Assembly: GCA_003215695.1 (NCBI GenBank)
Contig: QCJZ01000003.1
Span: 1-47,147 of the forward strand
DNA length: 47,147 nucleotides
Direction of reading: 5' to 3'
Origin: Prochlorococcus sp. AG-409-J03
Lineage (GTDB): Bacteria > Cyanobacteriota > Cyanobacteriia > PCC-6307 > Cyanobiaceae
Shown here one piece after another: positions 14,339 to 24,677 of the stretch (the stretch's first letter is position 1; each line of letters opens with the position of its first letter). Both the position numbers and the translations under genes were made by a program. The notes under the pieces are model-generated. The model made no database searches, was not told the origin of the DNA, and saw nothing but the letters and a program-made list of their open reading frames with translations.

Positions 14339-14563
14339 CTACCAAACCTGACAAGCATAAGAAGAATTATATTTTTCACAAATAGAAGCTATATTAGAAG
14401 GCTTTTCTGGCACTACAATCATACAAAGAAGAAATAAACTTGAAGCAAACAAAGGCTTGATTATGTTTTGATTTTTTTTGGCTAGATACAATCTTTTATG
14501 TTTACTTAAATTGCTAGCTCCATTGATGGAATTCAGACTAGGCTTTAAAGAAGTAGCAATCAT
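14339..14563 (-). CDS. Small single-pass membrane hypothetical protein (74 aa)
   Basis: The ATG at 14563 is preferred over an upstream TTG at 14569. A polar, basic N-terminus (KHKRLYLAKKNQN) precedes one hydrophobic helix at about 36-52, then a short tail with ICEKYNSSYACQVW. The C-x(9)-C spacing suggests a disulfide if the tail is outside. I recall similar tails (C...AC.VW) in other picocyanobacteria. It is divergent from the epimerase gene and its stop is 5 bp from the HNH gene stop. Function unknown. Confidence 0.6.
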   Translation of the reverse strand: MIATSLKPSLNSINGASNLSKHKRLYLAKKNQNIIKPLFASSLFLLCMIVVPEKPSNIASICEKYNSSYACQVW

Positions 14564-14595
14564 TGCCAAATAATCAACTTAATACATTTGTACTA

Positions 14596-15495
14596 ATGAA
14601 TGAAGTTTTTGTCAAGCGATTGAACCCTCTACCGCCTAAATCAAAATTAATAATATTTGGCGGTGGATTTAGTGGTCAAAGAATTGCAAGTGTAGGAAGA
14701 AATTTAGGAACAAAAGTTTTGTGCAGCAGGAGGAAAGAAAATAGCGAAGGAGCTGATTTCATATTTAACACCGATAACGAAATTCCTAATGAAATTCTTG
14801 ATGGAGCAACACACGTTTTAAGTTGCATACCTCCCCTAAGAAATGGAGAAGACCCCGTCTTAAGTAAACTCAAACCTCAATTACTAAACTCAAAGAATTT
14901 AAAGTGGGTTGGTTACTTGTCGACTACTGGTGTATATGGAGATACAAAAGGAGAGTGGGTAAATGAAAATACATCTCCTAAACCGCAACAAGAAAGGAGC
15001 GTTCGCAGATATTCCTGTGAGAAACAATGGTTAGAAACAAAACTCCCTGTTCAAATACTGCGATTACCAGGTATTTATGGACCAGGCAGATCTGCATTTG
15101 AAAGCATAATGACAGGCAAAGTGAAAATGATCGACAAACCTGGTCAAGTCTTCTCAAGAATTCATGTAGATGATATTGCTGGAGCTGTCTTATTTTTAAT
15201 TAATCTCTATTCACAAGGAAAGAATCCATCTGTTGTTAACATTGCTGATAACTTACCTACAAATAATCTTGAAGTTATTTCTTTCGCAGCAAAAATAGCT
15301 AAAAAATCGCTGCCATCAAAGATTCCTTATGAGATTGCAAAAAACACAATGAGCCCAATGGCACTATCTTTTTGGCAAGAGAATCGAAAAGTTGATAATA
15401 GATTACTATGTAAAACACTTGGCTATTCTCTTATTTATCCTGATTTTAAATCTGGATTGAAAAATTGTTTCTCAAACCTAAAAATGAATTGCTGA
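14596..15495 (+). CDS. NAD(P)-binding SDR-type epimerase/dehydratase family protein (about 300 aa)
   Basis: An extended short-chain dehydrogenase fold. LIIFGGGFSGQRIA is the dinucleotide-binding glycine motif, and YLSTTGVYG resembles the Ser-Thr-Gly-x-Tyr-Gly block of UDP-sugar epimerase-like proteins. YSCEKQWLE supplies the YxxxK-like site with the lysine shifted (YSCEK). FSRIHVDDIAGAVLF is the conserved HVDD motif. It is annotated in related genomes as a nucleoside-diphosphate-sugar epimerase, but the substrate is not evident. I prefer the ATG at 14596; a TTG at 14563 would give 11 more residues and touch the divergent gene. Likely monocistronic. Confidence 0.8.
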   Translation: MNEVFVKRLNPLPPKSKLIIFGGGFSGQRIASVGRNLGTKVLCSRRKENSEGADFIFNTDNEIPNEILDGATHVLSCIPPLRNGEDPVLSKLKPQLLNSKNLKWVGYLSTTGVYGDTKGEWVNENTSPKPQQERSVRRYSCEKQWLETKLPVQILRLPGIYGPGRSAFESIMTGKVKMIDKPGQVFSRIHVDDIAGAVLFLINLYSQGKNPSVVNIADNLPTNNLEVISFAAKIAKKSLPSKIPYEIAKNTMSPMALSFWQENRKVDNRLLCKTLGYSLIYPDFKSGLKNCFSNLKMNC

Positions 15496-15620
15496 TTTAT
15501 TGTTCATATTCTGTTTATACTCTTTATCTTTTAACAAACTTAATCAAATTAATTTAAATAGCGCTTCATAAATATTTAATTTAGTCTAAGCAAATCAAAA
15601 TCACAACAAACACATCGCAA

Positions 15621-16646
15621 ATGAAAGAATTGAAAACAGAAAAAGATAATAAAAATAAACTTATTATTTCATTAGGAGATCCTGCAGGAATAGGGACTGA
15701 AATAACCCTAAAAGCTCTAGGTTCTAAGAACTTAAATAAAAAAATACAGCCTTTACTTGTAGGTTGCAAAAAAAATATTTATTCAACATGCTCTAATTTA
15801 ATCAAACATGGTATAAAAAATATTCCCGATCCAATTAATCTTGATATATTTGATATTCCTTTAGAAAAGAGAGTGATTCCAGGAGTCGTTGACGAATATT
15901 CCGGTTCAGCAAGCTTTAAATGGTTATTGAAAGCAACTAATTTACTTCTAGAAGGTAAAGGTGATGCTCTCGTGACAGCACCTATCTCAAAAATTGCCTG
16001 GCATAAAGCTGGGCATCAATTTGCGGGACAAACTGAATTACTAGGTAAGTTAAGTAATAAAAAAACATCTATGCTTTTTACAGCAATATCACCAAATAAT
16101 GAATGGAGATTTAATACTTTATTAGCTACAACACATATACCTCTTAACAAAATAAATAAGACTTTAACAAAAAAATTGATTCGATTTAAATTAGATACTT
16201 TATTGAAGTTCTGTCAAAAGTTCAAAGAGAAACCATTCATACAAGTAGCCGGATTAAATCCACATGCAGGAGAAGAAGGAAAAATTGGAATAGATGAACA
16301 AAACTTAATTATTCCTATTTTAAATGAATGGAAATTAGATAATCCGACTATCAAAATTACTGGTCCTATACCTCCAGATACATGCTGGATTTCAGCTCTA
16401 AATGCATGGGGTAGTACCTCAAATGAAAATAATGCGCCTGATGGAATACTTGCTTTGTATCACGATCAAGGTCTCATACCCGTAAAGCTGATTGCCTTTG
16501 ATGAAGCTGTGAACACAACTCTAGGACTGCCTTTTGTAAGAACATCACCTGATCATGGAACTGCACTTGATATTGCAGGCAAGTTCAAGGCTAGAGAGAA
16601 AAGTATGATTGCTGCAATGAATAATGCCTGGCTTCTTTCTCAATAA
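15621..16646 (+). CDS. pdxA: 4-hydroxythreonine-4-phosphate dehydrogenase (341 aa)
   Basis: PdxA oxidises 4-phosphohydroxy-L-threonine with NAD in the DXP-dependent route to pyridoxal phosphate. The start ISLGDPAGIGTEITLKAL, the metal-site histidine in TAPISKIAWHKAGHQFAGQTE, GLNPHAGEEGKIG, LYHDQGLIP and SPDHGTALDIAGKFKA are all family motifs. Length is normal. A single-gene unit ending 9 bp from the convergent accB. AT-rich upstream DNA has no clear promoter. Confidence 0.96.
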   Translation: MKELKTEKDNKNKLIISLGDPAGIGTEITLKALGSKNLNKKIQPLLVGCKKNIYSTCSNLIKHGIKNIPDPINLDIFDIPLEKRVIPGVVDEYSGSASFKWLLKATNLLLEGKGDALVTAPISKIAWHKAGHQFAGQTELLGKLSNKKTSMLFTAISPNNEWRFNTLLATTHIPLNKINKTLTKKLIRFKLDTLLKFCQKFKEKPFIQVAGLNPHAGEEGKIGIDEQNLIIPILNEWKLDNPTIKITGPIPPDTCWISALNAWGSTSNENNAPDGILALYHDQGLIPVKLIAFDEAVNTTLGLPFVRTSPDHGTALDIAGKFKAREKSMIAAMNNAWLLSQ

Positions 16647-16655
16647 CTCAAACTT

Positions 16656-17153
16656 TTACACAGGTTTTAATCTCATTAAAACTTGCCCAAACTCAACTGG
16701 TGTTCCATTCTCAACAAGAATTTCAATTACTTCACCACTTACCTCTGACTCTAACTCGTTCATTAATTTCATTGCCTCAAGGATACAAACAGTTTGGCCT
16801 GTAGTAATTCTCGATCCAATTTCCACAAAAGGGGGCTCTTCGGGGCCTGGTGCGCGATAAAAGGTCCCAACCATAGGAGCGGTTACTTCGACCAGGTCAG
16901 AGCGTGATCCAGGCACCGAAGGAGGCGGTGTACTTAGTAATGGAGTGGCCTCAATTTTACGTTGAGGTGGTGACGAATCAATCTCTTCTGAGGTGATTTT
17001 CTTGTGACCAGCTGATGAGTCTGAAGAAGTTCCAAGATTACGTTTAACTTCCAAGCAAAAGTCTTCCCCCTCAAGTCTAAACTCTTGAATATCGCTCTCA
17101 GCTAAAGTTGCCAACAAGCGATGAAGCTCTTCGTGATCAAGATTCATAGTCAT
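16656..17153 (-). CDS. accB: Biotin carboxyl carrier protein of acetyl-CoA carboxylase (165 aa)
   Basis: Carries CO2 on biotin between biotin carboxylase and carboxyltransferase in the first step of fatty acid synthesis. The N-terminal helical segment ([20 protein letters not shown]) binds the carboxylase, a Pro/Ser-rich linker (about 45-85) follows, and the biotinyl domain has [11 protein letters not shown] with the biotin lysine at about 129. Its ATG overlaps the efp stop codon by 4 bases (ATGA), so the two are translationally coupled, an arrangement common in cyanobacteria. Confidence 0.97.
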   Translation of the reverse strand: MTMNLDHEELHRLLATLAESDIQEFRLEGEDFCLEVKRNLGTSSDSSAGHKKITSEEIDSSPPQRKIEATPLLSTPPPSVPGSRSDLVEVTAPMVGTFYRAPGPEEPPFVEIGSRITTGQTVCILEAMKLMNELESEVSGEVIEILVENGTPVEFGQVLMRLKPV

Positions 17154-17713
17154 TGTGTTTCTCGGCCTAGATAACTGTCATTTCGAGTATCAACTCGAAT
17201 TTTCTCACCAATTGAAATAAATAAAGGGACCATTACCTGAGCACCTGTTTCCAAGATTGCAGGCTTTGTCCCTCCTGAAGCAGTGTCACCTTTTACGCCA
17301 GGATCAGTTTCTTTTATTTCTAAAACAACTGAATTGGGCAATTCAACTTCAAGAGGTTTTTCATTCCAAGTCACTACATTAACCTCCATCCCTTCCTTTA
17401 GATATTTCCTACTTTCACCAATTTGTTTTGCTGTTAGGCGTGTTTCTTCATAAGAAGTCATATCCATAAATACAAAATCATCTCCGTCCATGTATGTATG
17501 TTGCAATTTTGATTTCTCTAAAAGAGCTTGTGGAACCATTTCACCAGCTCTAAAAGTCTTCTCTACAACGCTACCGTTCACAACAGCTTTTAATTTTGTC
17601 CTGACAAACGCAGAACCCTTACCAGGCTTGACATGTAGAAATTCGATAACACGCCAAACTGCACCGTCTAACTCGATAGTAGTGCCAGTGCGAAAGTCGT
17701 TACTTGAAATCAT
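17150..17713 (-). CDS. efp: Translation elongation factor P (187 aa)
   Basis: EF-P rescues ribosomes stalled at polyproline. The N-terminal KOW-like domain has the loop [16 protein letters not shown] with a lysine at the tip, where some bacteria modify the residue; no modifying enzyme is visible nearby. Two OB domains follow, with the conserved C-terminus [16 protein letters not shown]. Normal length. First gene of the efp-accB pair, divergent from the cyclophilin gene over 63 bp that must hold both promoters. Confidence 0.97.
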   Translation of the reverse strand: MISSNDFRTGTTIELDGAVWRVIEFLHVKPGKGSAFVRTKLKAVVNGSVVEKTFRAGEMVPQALLEKSKLQHTYMDGDDFVFMDMTSYEETRLTAKQIGESRKYLKEGMEVNVVTWNEKPLEVELPNSVVLEIKETDPGVKGDTASGGTKPAILETGAQVMVPLFISIGEKIRVDTRNDSYLGRETQ

Positions 17714-17776
17714 TCACACAAAAGATACCTAACGATCATAAGTCTGTGCCAAAGTCATGCAAAACATAGAATTAAC

Positions 17777-18853
17777 ATGACAAAAAAGATTTGCATTCTT
17801 GCCCTGATTTCAATCCTATTTTCTTTAAGCTCTCCATGGATTGAACCTGCAGTTGCAAGCCTTCCAAATGGTAATCGACTAAAAGATCCCTACGCAATCT
17901 TAAGAAACTCTTTACCGATTGACCAAAAAGAATTACGTGAATTACAAAACAAACTGGAAAATACCAGCGAAGATCTTCGAGGAAGTAGATGGTCAGCTAT
18001 CGCCAAAGCCACCTCAAGAACTCAGTTCTTAGTAAGTAACAAAAAAAATCAAATTCTTAGCTCAATACCAGAGGAAAACAAAGAAAAAGCAGTTAATCTA
18101 CTTTCCAATTTAAAAGAAGAGCTTAATGAATTAGGGCAAATCGTGAACGAAAAAAATAAAGTCTCATTTATTAAGGTCAGACGTCAAAGTTTAAAAACAA
18201 TTGATAATTTAGAATCTTTGTTAATCACTAATAACTTTCCATATAAAATCCCTAGTGAATATGACACTTTACCAAGACTTCTAGGTAGAGCAACTGTAGA
18301 GATAAAAACATCAAAAGGAAATATGAGTGCAATTATTGACGGTTATAATGCTCCTTTAACAGCTGGTGCATTTATAGATCTTTCATTGAAAGGTTTTTAC
18401 GATGGTTTACCAATTAACAGAGCCGAAGAATTTTTTATTCTTCAAACTGGAGATCCCAAAGGTGAAGAAATAGGATACGTAGATCCTGATAGTAATCAAA
18501 TGAGAAAAGTTCCATTAGAAATAAGAACTCCAAGTTTTGAAGATACACTTTATGGTGAAACTTTTGAAGATGTTGGTCTCTATACAGAAACACCTACTCT
18601 GCCATTTGCTACCTTAGGAACTCTTGGTTGGGCTCATTCTGATTATGATTTAAATGATGGTTCATCGCAATTTTTCTTCTTCTTATATGAAGCTGAATTA
18701 AATCCTGCTGGACGTAATCTTATAGATGGAAGGAACGCAGCATTTGGTTATGTCATAGAAGGTTCTGAAATATTAAATCAATTAGGAGTAGAAGATAAAA
18801 TTATTGAAATTAAAGTATTAAATGGTTCAGAAAATCTAAAAACTCAAGCTTAA
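17777..18853 (+). CDS. Cyclophilin-type peptidyl-prolyl isomerase, TLP40/CYP38-like lumenal protein (358 aa)
   Basis: An N-terminal signal peptide (ICILALISILFSLSSP, cleavage after VAS near residue 28) targets the periplasm or thylakoid lumen. Residues about 45-150 form a helical bundle, as in plant CYP38. LPRLLGRATVEIKTSKGN opens the cyclophilin domain, which continues with APLTAGAFIDLSLKGFYDG, LQTGDPKGE and DGSSQFFFFLYE. Several cyclophilin active-site residues are replaced, as in CYP38, so a photosystem II assembly chaperone role is more likely than strong isomerase activity. thiL follows after 13 bp and is probably co-transcribed. Confidence 0.88.
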   Translation: MTKKICILALISILFSLSSPWIEPAVASLPNGNRLKDPYAILRNSLPIDQKELRELQNKLENTSEDLRGSRWSAIAKATSRTQFLVSNKKNQILSSIPEENKEKAVNLLSNLKEELNELGQIVNEKNKVSFIKVRRQSLKTIDNLESLLITNNFPYKIPSEYDTLPRLLGRATVEIKTSKGNMSAIIDGYNAPLTAGAFIDLSLKGFYDGLPINRAEEFFILQTGDPKGEEIGYVDPDSNQMRKVPLEIRTPSFEDTLYGETFEDVGLYTETPTLPFATLGTLGWAHSDYDLNDGSSQFFFFLYEAELNPAGRNLIDGRNAAFGYVIEGSEILNQLGVEDKIIEIKVLNGSENLKTQA

Positions 18854-18866
18854 AGTTTAAAAAATA

Positions 18867-19850
18867 GTGACCACTACTATAAAAGATATTGGAGAAATAG
18901 AATTACTCAATCGCATAAAAAAGTTTGTGCGTAATGGTCAGATAGATGATGATGTTGCTGAAATAAAATCAAGAAGAAAAAATATACTTATAAATAACGA
19001 TTTACTTGTAGAAAAAATTCATTTTTGTGAAAGTATTTCGGATGCTAAAGATATTGGATGGAAATGTATTGCGACAAATGTTTCTGATCTGATTTGCAGC
19101 GGTTCAGTAAAAATAATCTCCTTCAATGTAGGGCTTGTTTTACCACCTACTACAAATTGGGAATGGGTAGAAGAACTATATGAAGGAATGTTCGAAGCAA
19201 TTCAGGAATTTGGTGGAGAGATAATTGGTGGAGATTGCACTTCCGGAAAAATAAAAATGATCTCAATTACCGCAATTGGGGAAATGAACAAGCCCAGGCT
19301 TCATAGAGGAAATGCTTTACCAGGCGATTTCATCGTTAGCACTGGATATCATGGATTAAGTCGCTTAGGTTTAGCTCTCTTAAGGTCAGAAGAATTACCA
19401 AGTACAGACAAAATAAGTCCTGAGCTAATCAATAAAGCTATACAAGCTCACAAGCGGCCTTATCCCGCCTTAAAAGAGCTAAAAGCGCTAATTAAATCCA
19501 AACCTTTTCTAACGAGCTGGAGAGCCGCAGGGACTGATAGCAGCGATGGACTCATTGAAGCAATTAGAGGTATTTGCCAAAGCAGTAATTGTCAAGCAGT
19601 TTTGTCACAATCTTCTTTGCTAAAAGACCCTGATTGGCCAAAAAGTCCAAATTGGAATGAATGGATTCTCTACGGAGGCGAAGATTATGAATTAATACTA
19701 TGTCTCCCTAAAAAATGGGCTGAAACATTATCAAAAAAATTAAAAACTGCCAGAATAATTGGATTTACAAGAAAGGGTAAACCCAAAATTTTCTGGGATA
19801 ACCTAGAAGAAATTAATATTGACCAATCAAGCCTATTTCAACACTTCTAA
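18867..19850 (+). CDS. thiL: Thiamine-monophosphate kinase (327 aa)
   Basis: Phosphorylates thiamine monophosphate to thiamine diphosphate with ATP. The GTG start at 18867 is close after the cyclophilin gene. DDDVAEIK, NNDLLVEKIHF, CIATNVSDLICSGS, GGDCTSGK, GTDSSDGL and the C-terminal YGGEDYELIL follow the AIR synthase/ThiL superfamily plan. The usual TTD-x-LVE-x-VHF motif appears as NND...KIHF, a deviation at the first metal-binding threonines that seems to be lineage drift because the other motifs are intact. Convergent with gap2, 16 bp apart. Confidence 0.92.
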   Translation: MTTTIKDIGEIELLNRIKKFVRNGQIDDDVAEIKSRRKNILINNDLLVEKIHFCESISDAKDIGWKCIATNVSDLICSGSVKIISFNVGLVLPPTTNWEWVEELYEGMFEAIQEFGGEIIGGDCTSGKIKMISITAIGEMNKPRLHRGNALPGDFIVSTGYHGLSRLGLALLRSEELPSTDKISPELINKAIQAHKRPYPALKELKALIKSKPFLTSWRAAGTDSSDGLIEAIRGICQSSNCQAVLSQSSLLKDPDWPKSPNWNEWILYGGEDYELILCLPKKWAETLSKKLKTARIIGFTRKGKPKIFWDNLEEINIDQSSLFQHF

Positions 19851-19866
19851 GAATTGAAAATAAATT

Positions 19867-20889
19867 TTATTGCCATTTTTGAGCAACAATTTCAGCTAAA
19901 TCAACAACCCTCTGGCTATAACCCCACTCGTTGTCATACCAAGCTAAAACTTTGACCATATTGTCATCTATGCACATTGTTAATGCTTCATCAACAATGG
20001 TTGATTCATTAGTGCCAGCATAATCAGAGGAGACTAGAGGCAAATCTCCATATTTGATTATTCCTTTCATTTCACCCTCCGAAGCAGTTTTCAACAATGC
20101 ATTTACTTCTTCAGCACTGGTTTTGCGACTTGATTCAAAAACTAAATCAACTGCGGAAACGTTCGGAGTTGGTACCCGCATAGCAATACCAGTAAGCTTT
20201 CCTTTCATTTCTGGATATACAAGAGCTACAGCTTTGGCTGCTCCTGTTGAAGTAGGAACCAAATTCATTGCAGCAGCTCTTGCTCTACGCAAGTCACGAT
20301 GAGCATTATCCAATATTCTTTGATCTCCTGTATAGCTGTGAATTGTGGTCATTAAACCTTTATTTATTCCTAACTTTTGATCTAAAACTTTCACAATTGG
20401 AGCTAGACAGTTGGTGGTACAACTTGCATTGCTAAGAATATCAAAATCCCCATGAGAATATTGATCAGCATTAACACCAACCACATATGTTCCAACACCG
20501 TCACCTTTTCCAGGTGCAGTAAGAATGACTTTCTTAGCGCCAACCTGTAAGTGCTTACTAGCGCCAACATCTGTATTAAATACACCTGTTGACTCAATAA
20601 CTAGATCAATACCCCACTCTTTCCAAGGAAGATTTAATGGATTTCTATCCGAATAACATTTAATAGTTTTTCCATTAATTTCAAATGTATCGTCGGTATG
20701 TGAAATTTCAGCATCATTTATTGCACCGAGAATCGAGTCGTATTTAAGTAAGTGGGCACAGGTCTTTGGATCAGAGGTAACGTTGATGCCTACCACCTCA
20801 ATATTTGTATTTGCACCCCTACTGAGCCAACAACGCATAAAATTGCGTCCAATTCTTCCGAATCCATTAATCGCAACACGCAAAGTCAT
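19867..20889 (-). CDS. gap2: Glyceraldehyde-3-phosphate dehydrogenase, photosynthetic NAD(P) type (340 aa)
   Basis: Reduces 1,3-bisphosphoglycerate in the Calvin cycle and can run in glycolysis. The Rossmann start [17 protein letters not shown], the catalytic [12 protein letters not shown] with Cys157, the [21 protein letters not shown] block and [17 protein letters not shown] are characteristic of GapA/B-like cyanobacterial Gap2. Length is normal. It is divergent from murC across 138 bp. The longer plus-strand and internal minus frames over it are shadows. Confidence 0.97.
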   Translation of the reverse strand: MTLRVAINGFGRIGRNFMRCWLSRGANTNIEVVGINVTSDPKTCAHLLKYDSILGAINDAEISHTDDTFEINGKTIKCYSDRNPLNLPWKEWGIDLVIESTGVFNTDVGASKHLQVGAKKVILTAPGKGDGVGTYVVGVNADQYSHGDFDILSNASCTTNCLAPIVKVLDQKLGINKGLMTTIHSYTGDQRILDNAHRDLRRARAAAMNLVPTSTGAAKAVALVYPEMKGKLTGIAMRVPTPNVSAVDLVFESSRKTSAEEVNALLKTASEGEMKGIIKYGDLPLVSSDYAGTNESTIVDEALTMCIDDNMVKVLAWYDNEWGYSQRVVDLAEIVAQKWQ

Positions 20890-21027
20890 TTCTAAAACGG
20901 TTAAACCGGATAAGCTACTGGCCGCTGATCATACAGAACGATGAGCATTTTGAAAAAAAAATAATGTCTTCAGCAAATAAAAAAGTACAAAACACTCGAA
21001 TTCTTTAAAAAATGTGCCTTTTGAAAG

Positions 21028-22506
21028 ATGAAGAGTTATCTTTCACTCGACACCAAATTGAAATTGAAGAAGTTACTACTCTTACCTTCACATATCCACT
21101 TTATTGGAATTGGAGGCATTGGTATGTCTGCCCTAGCAATGATTCTCGCTAAAAATGGATATTCCATATCTGGTTCTGACATAAAAAATAGCCCTATTTT
21201 AGAAGATTTAGCTAATAATCATGTAAATATATTTAACACTCAAAAAGAATCAAATATTGATAAAATTCTTGATAAACAAAATAAAAATATTTTAGTTGTA
21301 ATCAGCTCTGCAATACGTGCTGACAATGTCGAATTAAAAAAAGCTAAAAAATGTAATTTGCAAATAATACATCGCTCAGAAATACTACAATCCTTAATTA
21401 ATCAAAAGAAATCTATAGTTATTTCAGGTTCACACGGTAAAACAACTACAAGTACTTACATAACATCTATTCTTTCAATTTTAAAGAAAGACCCAAATGC
21501 TGTAATTGGTGGTATTGTTCCTCTCTACAAAAAAAATTACAACGTTAGTAATAGTGACATATTAGTAGCAGAAGCAGATGAATCGGATGGTTCGTTAGTA
21601 ACATTTCATCCAAATATTGGAATTATTACAAATATAGAACTCGAACATATTGATCATTATAAAAATCTAGAAGATATAATAAAAGTAATGAAAGAATTTG
21701 CAGGAAATTCTGATTACTTAATTGCAAATTATGATTGTCAAAACCTCAAAAATAATATAGAAGCTTCTAAATGGTTTTCAATTCAAAAAACTAGTGGTAT
21801 AGATTTTGCACTAATTCCAAAAGAATCTAATGGATGTGAAATTATTGCAGAATATTATGAAAAAGAAAAATTTATTGATCTCATCAGTATACCAATTCCT
21901 GGAATACACAATTTAAGTAATGCAGTAGCTGCTATAGCAGCTTGTAGAGTAGCTGGAATTCTTTTTAAAGATATAAAAAAAGTAATTAAATATTTACAAC
22001 TCCCTTCACGAAGATTTGACTATAGAGGTTTATGGAAAAACAGATTAATAGTGGAAGATTATGCTCATCACCCTAGTGAAATTGATGCTGCAATATCAAT
22101 TGCTTCTACTATAAAAAATACAAAAAATAATCTTTCCGAAATATTACCTGATAGAATAGTATCAATATTTCAACCTCATAGGTATAGCAGAACTAAAAAA
22201 TTTCAAAAAGAATTTGCAAAAAGTCTAAGTAAATCTGATTTAGTATTCATAACTCCTATTTACTCTGCTGGAGAAGATGAAATAGAAGGAATAACTAATA
22301 AGTCTATTGGTAATCAGCTAAAAAATTTAAAACCTAGTCTAGAAGTATATACTCCGGATAATAATCAAGATCTAATAAAACTAATAAAAGAAAATACAAT
22401 GGAAAAAGATTTGATTTTAATTATGGGTGCAGGAGATATTAATATGATATGTGCAAATCTATTTTTGGAATTAATCAATAATAAAATAAATAATATAGCT
22501 GCTTAA
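21028..22506 (+). CDS. murC: UDP-N-acetylmuramate-L-alanine ligase (492 aa)
   Basis: Adds L-alanine to UDP-MurNAc with ATP, the first cytoplasmic peptide step of peptidoglycan. [14 protein letters not shown] binds the nucleotide-sugar, SGSHGKTTT (133-140) is the ATP P-loop, and [27 protein letters not shown] and DYAHHPSEI are Mur ligase motifs. The ATG at 21028 is chosen; the preceding 27 bases lack an obvious Shine-Dalgarno site. murB begins 3 bp after its stop, so they are an operon. Confidence 0.97.
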   Translation: MKSYLSLDTKLKLKKLLLLPSHIHFIGIGGIGMSALAMILAKNGYSISGSDIKNSPILEDLANNHVNIFNTQKESNIDKILDKQNKNILVVISSAIRADNVELKKAKKCNLQIIHRSEILQSLINQKKSIVISGSHGKTTTSTYITSILSILKKDPNAVIGGIVPLYKKNYNVSNSDILVAEADESDGSLVTFHPNIGIITNIELEHIDHYKNLEDIIKVMKEFAGNSDYLIANYDCQNLKNNIEASKWFSIQKTSGIDFALIPKESNGCEIIAEYYEKEKFIDLISIPIPGIHNLSNAVAAIAACRVAGILFKDIKKVIKYLQLPSRRFDYRGLWKNRLIVEDYAHHPSEIDAAISIASTIKNTKNNLSEILPDRIVSIFQPHRYSRTKKFQKEFAKSLSKSDLVFITPIYSAGEDEIEGITNKSIGNQLKNLKPSLEVYTPDNNQDLIKLIKENTMEKDLILIMGAGDINMICANLFLELINNKINNIAA

Positions 22507-22509
22507 TAA

Positions 22510-23385
22510 ATGAATTACATTCAATTAGAAAAAAATATTTCCTTATCAAATTTTACTACTTGGAGAATAGGTGGTCCTGCAGAATGGATTGCTCAACCAA
22601 AAAATATTGAAGAAATTCAATATTTAATTAATTGGGTAAATAAGAAAAAAATTCCATGCAATATTCTTGGTGCTGGATCAAATCTTTTAATCAATGACAA
22701 AGGAATTAAAGGTTTAAGCATATGTATGCGTAATTTCAAAGGCATACATATTGATAAAAATAGTGGAATTATCGAAGTCCTGAGCGGTGAAATGCTTCCA
22801 ACTTTGGCCAGAAAAGCTGCTGCGAATGGACTTCATGGTCTTGAATGGGCTGTTGGTATACCAGGAACAATTGGTGGAGCAGTAGTTATGAATGCAGGAG
22901 CACAAGAACATTGCATATCTGGCTCTCTCGAAAGCATTACAACACTATCTTTGAAAGGAGAATACAAAACAATCAAAGGAAAGGATCTCAATTTTGGATA
23001 CCGACAAAGTCTTCTTCAAAATGAGAAGCTAATTGTCTTATCTGCTCGACTCAAGCTGGTATCAGGTCATGCAGCAAAAATTCGACAGGCTACTAATGAA
23101 AACCTAAATCATCGATTAAGAACACAACCTTATAAATCCCAAACCTGCGGAAGTGTTTTTCGAAATCCAGACCCTTTAAAAGCTGCAAAATTAATTGAAG
23201 AACTTGGTTTAAAAGGATTTCGTTGTGGTGGAGCTGAAATATCCAAAATACATTCAAATTTTATAATTAATGCAAATAAAGCCTCCTCTTCTGACGTCAT
23301 AGAGTTGATTAAATATATCCAAAAAAAAGTTTTTAGTTCTTATGGAATCTTGTTAGAAACAGAAGTCAAACAATGTGGCTTTTAA
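22510..23385 (+). CDS. murB: UDP-N-acetylenolpyruvoylglucosamine reductase (291 aa)
   Basis: FAD/NADPH enzyme making UDP-MurNAc, the substrate for MurC. TTWRIGGPAEWIAQPK and LGAGSNLLINDKGIKGL form the FAD domain, GLEWAVGIPGTIGGAVVMNAGA the central block, and TCGSVFRNPDP the active-site loop with the proton-donor serine. The short form lacking the Tyr loop (type II-like) matches the 291-residue length. Placed right after murC. Confidence 0.97.
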   Translation: MNYIQLEKNISLSNFTTWRIGGPAEWIAQPKNIEEIQYLINWVNKKKIPCNILGAGSNLLINDKGIKGLSICMRNFKGIHIDKNSGIIEVLSGEMLPTLARKAAANGLHGLEWAVGIPGTIGGAVVMNAGAQEHCISGSLESITTLSLKGEYKTIKGKDLNFGYRQSLLQNEKLIVLSARLKLVSGHAAKIRQATNENLNHRLRTQPYKSQTCGSVFRNPDPLKAAKLIEELGLKGFRCGGAEISKIHSNFIINANKASSSDVIELIKYIQKKVFSSYGILLETEVKQCGF

Positions 23386-23422
23386 ATTTAAACCCTAAAA
23401 TCAATAACAATAGGAAATTCTC

Positions 23423-23770
23423 ATGGCTGGATTCGGACTACCAAATTTTGGACAACTAACTGAAGCTTTTAAAAAAGCACAACAAATTCAGCAGAATGCT
23501 CAAAAACTTCAAGAAGAACTTGAAATCATGGAAATAGAGGGAACAAATAATGACAACCGGGCAAAAATATGGATGTCCGGCAATCAAAAACCTTTACGGG
23601 TTGAAATTGACACATCTCTTCTCTCTGAAGAAAAAGCAATAATCGAAGAAGCCATACTAGAAGCGATGCAATCCGCTCATGAAGTTTCAACTTCGACTAT
23701 GAAAGAGCGCATGGAAGATTTAACAGGAGGATTCAAACTTAACCTGCCTGGTATGGGAGATGAGAACTAA
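23423..23770 (+). CDS. YbaB/EbfC family nucleoid-associated protein (115 aa)
   Basis: Small DNA-binding dimer. [29 protein letters not shown] is the long N-terminal helix, and the C-terminal sheet and helix include [15 protein letters not shown]-like and [12 protein letters not shown]. It is 37 bp after murB, with AGGAAATTCTC ahead of its ATG. Its last 32 bases overlap the end of the convergent rsgA, so both coding ends read through the same DNA. Confidence 0.93.
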   Translation: MAGFGLPNFGQLTEAFKKAQQIQQNAQKLQEELEIMEIEGTNNDNRAKIWMSGNQKPLRVEIDTSLLSEEKAIIEEAILEAMQSAHEVSTSTMKERMEDLTGGFKLNLPGMGDEN

Positions 23771-24677
23771 TAATTTCCTCTAGATTGTTACGATAAAAGG
23801 GATATCGTTCAAGATCTTTATTAATTACACAACTAGGCTCATCTCTATGCAAACAATTGCGGAACTTACATGTTGACTTACTTAACTGACTTCTGAATTC
23901 AGGAAACAAATAAGCAAATTCAGATGGTCCACATACTATTTCTGGACGATTAAACCCAGGTGTATCAGCCAAAAGAGATCCATTTCCAATCTCAAAAAGT
24001 TCGACATGTCTGGTTGTATGAGTACCTCTCCTTAATTTTTTTGAAACAGATGATGTAGGTAGTGAAACAGTTGGTATTAAATGATTAATTAAGCTTGTCT
24101 TTCCTACTCCAGAAGGACCAGCGAGGACAGTTAGTTTTGTCTTTCTAAATCGTTCTATTAATGAATCAATACCTTTAGAGTTTTGTATAGATACTGGTAT
24201 ACAATCGTAACCCCAAGATTTGAATTTATTTATATATGAAATCACATCATTCTTAGTAACTAAATCTATTTTAGTTAAAACTATTAAAGGCTTTATCTTT
24301 GCGCATTCAACTGTTAATAAAAAACGGCTTGCTTGCTCCATATCAAATAAAGGCTCATCAACTGAGATACAAATAGAAGCTAATGTAACATTTGCCACAG
24401 CTGGACGTTTTAAAAAACTAATTCGCGGCTCCACTTCAGCAATTACAGCTCTTTTGTTTTTATAATCTATAGATTCAACGAAAACTATATCGCCTACATC
24501 TATAAATAAACCTTGATAATCTAACTTGCTTCTTCGTGTGCATAGAAGTCTAATTTTTTCATAAAATTGATCCAACGAATCATCTTTAAAATCTTTATAG
24601 TCAATCTCTACAATTAAAAAATTTGCCTTAAGTGCTACAACAACACCTTTTAAGTTCTTAAATTTATTTTTCTTCAC
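23739..24677 (-). CDS. rsgA: Ribosome small-subunit GTPase RsgA (312 aa)
   Basis: Circularly permuted GTPase that checks 30S maturation. An OB-fold N-terminus, G4 TKIDL before G1 ([14 protein letters not shown]), G2/G3 (TRHVELF, DTPGF), and a C-terminal zinc motif with [14 protein letters not shown] give the order expected for RsgA. The start is GTG at 24677, inside the end of the upstream TusA-like gene, so the two are coupled. Its 3' end overlaps ybaB. Confidence 0.95.
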   Translation of the reverse strand: MKKNKFKNLKGVVVALKANFLIVEIDYKDFKDDSLDQFYEKIRLLCTRRSKLDYQGLFIDVGDIVFVESIDYKNKRAVIAEVEPRISFLKRPAVANVTLASICISVDEPLFDMEQASRFLLTVECAKIKPLIVLTKIDLVTKNDVISYINKFKSWGYDCIPVSIQNSKGIDSLIERFRKTKLTVLAGPSGVGKTSLINHLIPTVSLPTSSVSKKLRRGTHTTRHVELFEIGNGSLLADTPGFNRPEIVCGPSEFAYLFPEFRSQLSKSTCKFRNCLHRDEPSCVINKDLERYPFYRNNLEEIISSHLPYQAG

